From Camelus bactrianus (lineage: Eukaryota; Chordata; Mammalia; Artiodactyla; Camelidae), in contig NC_133546.1 in the NCBI RefSeq assembly GCF_048773025.1, forward strand, positions 14,588,001-14,652,000: a DNA stretch of 64,000 nucleotides. The letters are read 5' to 3'. Position 1 is the stretch's first letter, and each line of letters starts with the position of its first letter. Position numbers and translations under genes: made by a program. Below the pieces are notes generated by a model. The model was given only the letters and a program-made list of their open reading frames with translations, was not told the DNA's origin and did no database searches. This document shows positions 60,855 through 64,000 of the stretch, piece by piece.

Positions 60855-62564
60855 TCAGACAAGCCAGGGAAGGGATATTTAATCTGAAAAGACCTAAATT
60901 TGAGTGCACCCAGGATGTTGAAGGTGATTACCACGGTCTGCATCTGGATCCAGTGTCTCCTGCACTGGAGAGGAAGTACTGAGGAAGGCTGGAGGGCAGC
61001 AGCCAAGGCCCAGGCCAAGGGACTGGCCCTTTAGGTGGGGGATGCTCTGTCCTTCCAGCCCCAGCATTCCAGCCCTGGGGCTTCCCAGAGAAGGCCCCCA
61101 GAGTTTTAGTTTGGCACTGGCATGCTGAGTGACAGCACCCAGAAGCCCAGTGACTTGCCTTTGCAGAGATCTGACTGGGGCCTGGGTGATGACAGTGTCT
61201 GTGTGGATGGCCCATCCAGCCCCAGCCTCATGGCTTCCCTGGTCTCTTAAAATCTCCGCTAACTTCATCTCCGCCTTACTCCTATGGCCACACTCAGTGT
61301 CCCCCGTCACACCCACCCTACAAACCCCAACTCTGACTCACTTCTACAACCTACCCTCTCTTCCCATACACCCAGGGCAGCGACCCCCGCCGTTGCTGGC
61401 CTTCGGCAGTCGCATGTCTGCATTCCGGCAGACCTTCTAGGACAGAGCCTCTCTCACACCACCTTGCTCAAGGCTGCAGGGCTCATGTCAGCGCACTCCA
61501 GTGTGGTGTTCCCATGCATTCCTGTCTAAGTCCCAAGAAGCAGGACATAGTGGTGTAACCTGTTGCTGCCTAGCAAGGCTGCCTGACTCTGAGCCAGAGT
61601 TGGAAAGAGTAAGAGCCTGCCCTACCTACCACCTCCACGTAGGCAGATCCGTGCTTCACCACCCAGGCACTGTCACTGGCTCCCCTTAGGTTAGCCTCAC
61701 ATCCCTATGGCCATAGAGAGAGGTCTTCACTGACCCTTCCCTTGCAACCATGTGGACAGGAGTGGGAGAGAAAGTTTCTAGGAGAAAGGGTGTGTCAGGC
61801 CTCAATCCCACTGGAGCTCAAGTCTTCTGACCCCTGCAATGACTCAGGCAAGAGACAGGACGGGCTCAGACTGGGGTGGGCACGGTGGACGTGATGGTTT
61901 TTAAAGCAGAACCAGCAGGATTACCTGATGGATTGTATGTGGAATGAGAAAAAAGAGGAGTTAAATATGAACCTGAGGTACCAAACCACTGTTCTTGTCT
62001 CATTTTTAATCTCACTCTTCGGAATCTCTGACCTTCTCTGACTGTCCTCAGACTGACTACCACTCTCATCTCAGTACGGTCTTGTTTCTCGGGACCAGTT
62101 CCCACTCCAGGCTCTTCTAAAGTTATCTTATTATCTTCCCCTCTCTGCTAGGCTTTTAGGTAGTGTTTTAGTTCTCATGTAAACGACCCCGGTGTGATAT
62201 TCTCTCGGTGCAGCTGGGCCTGAAGACAATGTAACAGGGTGGCAGTGATGCTCTCTAACATCTCTGAAATAAACAACAAAGGGCCGGTGGCCTCCTTGCC
62301 AACTTCTGCAAGGAAAGTGATGGGACAGCTTGTGGACTCCTTTACGACGGGAGGTCTCAATTCTGTCACTGCCTCAGGGAATGAAAGTCACTTTACTGAG
62401 GTTTTGTTTCCTTATCTATAAAAATGGTAATGTCATTCATCTTGACATGAGAATCAACCAATGGAGATAGTGGATATATTTAAGCATTTACTATATTAAG
62501 CTTTTTATATAAATTTAAAAAAATTTATATCTATAATTTCTATTATATTTAAATTCTATATTAT

Positions 62565-62758
62565 GCTCTTTTTACATGGTTATCTCATTTAATCCTCATC
62601 AGGCAGGTGCTAACATTACTTCTATTCTTCAGGTGAAGAACCTGAGGCCCGGGTAGATTGTGACTTGTGCAAGGCCGCTCAGCCAGTGTATGGCAAGGCT
62701 GGTGTACAAACCCAGGTCTGTCGGATGCCAGGCTCTGGGCTCTTAACCACTTTACCCC
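62565..62758 (-). repeat. MIR SINE, antisense
   Basis: The reverse MIR order is visible: TCATTTAATCCTCATCAGGC, AGGTGAAGAACCTGAGGC, GTGACTTGTGCAAGGCCG, ACAAACCCAGGTCTGTCGG, CTCTTAACCACTTTACCCC. Confidence 0.8.
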
Positions 62759-62771
62759 TGTTTCTTCCAGT

Positions 62772-62905
62772 GTGATCAGTGCATCACCTGGGTGTGCTTG
62801 TTATGTGTCAATTCCCAGACCCTGCTCTCCACACCCACTGACTCAAACGCTGAGGCTGGGCCCAGAAATCTGCACTTAACAGGAGCTCTGGGTGATTACT
62901 GAGCA
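62772..62905. mobile_element. MER5A-type hAT-Charlie MITE fragment
   Basis: The blocks GTGCATCACCTGGGTGTGCT, TTCCCAGACCCTG, TGACTCAAACGCTGAGGCTG, CCCAGAAATCTGCACTTAAC and CTCTGGGTGATTACTG follow the MER5A layout. Confidence 0.65.
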
Positions 62906-64000
62906 GCCTAAAAAACACTGTATTTCATTAAATTGCCTCTAAATGATTGTAAAGCATTCTACTCGTGTGTATATATAGTGCTCTTAGACAAATCCTCTAA
63001 GCCAAGCTTATGTGCAAGAGTCCAAATTCTAGAATTCCATAAATAAGAACCAGCAGATGATACTTATAATAGGGACACTCTCTGTACCTTCAAGTCCATT
63101 CATGCATCAATGTAATAACATGTGTAATGGTGAGAATTCGTTTGTAAACAGTAACATCCAGATTAGTTCATTTAAGCAGAACGGGATTTTCTTTTACAGT
63201 TGATAGTATCATTGGGATGGCTGAAAAAAACAGCCCTTCAACCAAAAGTGACTCCCCAAACTGAGCTCTTTCCACAACCAGGAAGCTGCCTGTATTGTGG
63301 CAGGAGGAGAGGATCAGGATGAAGCCCTGGGTTCAGGGATGTGCGGGAGTGAAGCCCATGGGTGATCAGCAAGGAATAGCTGGGAGAACTTGGACACAGA
63401 AACAGAAGCCAGGGAGGTAGAGAGCTTCAGAAAACAGGAGTGCCCAGCAGTGCTAAACACAGTTAGAGGGCCAGCTAAAATTTTTAAAATATTTTATGGA
63501 AAAAATATATATTATATCTTAATATATTTTTTAAAATTAGATTTAAAACATATGTAGAGACTGATGAGTATTGTTGACCATGATGACTGGATGACCTTTG
63601 CTGGGTCAGATAGTGAGTGAGTTTTACCAGCACAGTTTCAGGGAATGGTGGGGAAGGAGGCCGGGCGTGTGGGATAAAGAATAGCTGGGAAAAGAGCAAG
63701 TGAAAGCAGCCGGTGCAGCATGAACAGCCCTTTCAAGAAGTTAAGTTGAAATGGAAAGGAAGTAAGACTGGCTAGCAAAGATCTTGGAGGGTTTTTTTGT
63801 TTTACTGTTTGTTGTGTTGTTTGTCCTTTAAGTCAAGAGAAACTTGAGCGTAGTATTAGCAGAGACATTTGAAAGAGAAGTTAATTAATTGGTAGGTCAC
63901 TGTACTGAAGGTCACAGAGGGACAGGGGCCAGGGACTAGGTGGAGGGATTGGCCTGGAGGGAACGAGGGACAGCTCATCTTATGGCTGGGGGAAGGGAGG

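Larger units (their letters stand above)
50978..64000 (+). other. LRP11: LRP11 intron 2 (continues past the window)
   Basis: No sequence resembling LRP11 exon 3 was found, so the window appears to end within intron 2. Repeats are listed separately; long stretches between them hold nothing I recognise. Confidence 0.75.

Noticed and set aside
1-64000. CRISPR arrays, bacterial operons or phage-like modules
   Set aside because: No regularly spaced short repeats with unique spacers, no ribosome-binding-site-led gene strings; everything fits a vertebrate genome.

Overview
The window is a piece of a large mammalian nuclear genome. Its genes are split by introns, GC-rich promoters stand out from an AT-rich background, and most of the space is interspersed repeats. 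Four copies of a tRNA-Ala-derived SINE (two of them carrying a near-intact tRNA-like head ending in a tail of TAAA-type repeats) are of the camelid vic-1 type, and young L1 3' ends are present. I therefore infer a camelid (camel, llama or alpaca). Gene order matches the human 6q25 locus, where the NKG2D-ligand cluster (RAET1/ULBP) lies upstream of LRP11 on the same strand.

Layout. (1) 1-6.6 kb: a ULBP/RAET1-like NKG2D-ligand gene on the + strand. Its alpha-1, alpha-2 and C-terminal (GPI-signal-like) exons are at 3298-4824; the signal-peptide exon was not found. (2) 6.6-15.8 kb: repeats, namely a 5'-truncated L1, a Tigger1 DNA-transposon fossil split by a small L1-type insertion that may carry a 3' transduction, a relic of a third RAET1/ULBP alpha-1 exon (about 11.07 kb), and a solo ERVK-type LTR with a perfect 6-bp target duplication. 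(3) 15.8-33.5 kb: a nest of three elements. An old L1 was split by a minus-strand ERV1-type provirus (B, 15874-32725). B was in turn split by a related plus-strand provirus (A, 17554-24510) with a 4-bp target duplication. Both proviruses are broken in many places. (4) 33.5-36 kb: another LTR-like element and a GC-rich, CpG-rich block with good splice donors on both strands. (5) 36.6-38.9 kb: a complete-looking RAET1E gene (four coding exons, 265 codons predicted, transmembrane type). (6) 42.9-64 kb: the CpG-island promoter and first two coding exons of LRP11 (MANSC region and start of the PKD domain). The rest of LRP11 lies beyond the right edge, so the last 13 kb is intron 2.

Functionally, RAET1E and the ULBP-like gene encode MHC-class-I-like alpha1-alpha2 surface proteins of the family that engages the activating receptor NKG2D on NK and T cells. 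LRP11 is an unrelated single-pass membrane protein that neighbours the cluster in mammals. The two NKG2D-ligand genes share exon phases, intron sizes and an L2 repeat in the third intron, so they look like old tandem duplicates. They differ in their ends: one has a transmembrane segment with a tail, the other a short hydrophobic end.

I found no convincing wholly new system. The most interesting points are the three-level nest, a tandem-repeat expansion in provirus A that is absent from B, the third ligand-gene relic, and an in-frame 15-bp tandem duplication in the membrane-anchor end of the ULBP-like gene. All homology statements come from reading the sequence against remembered families; nothing was searched or aligned by program.
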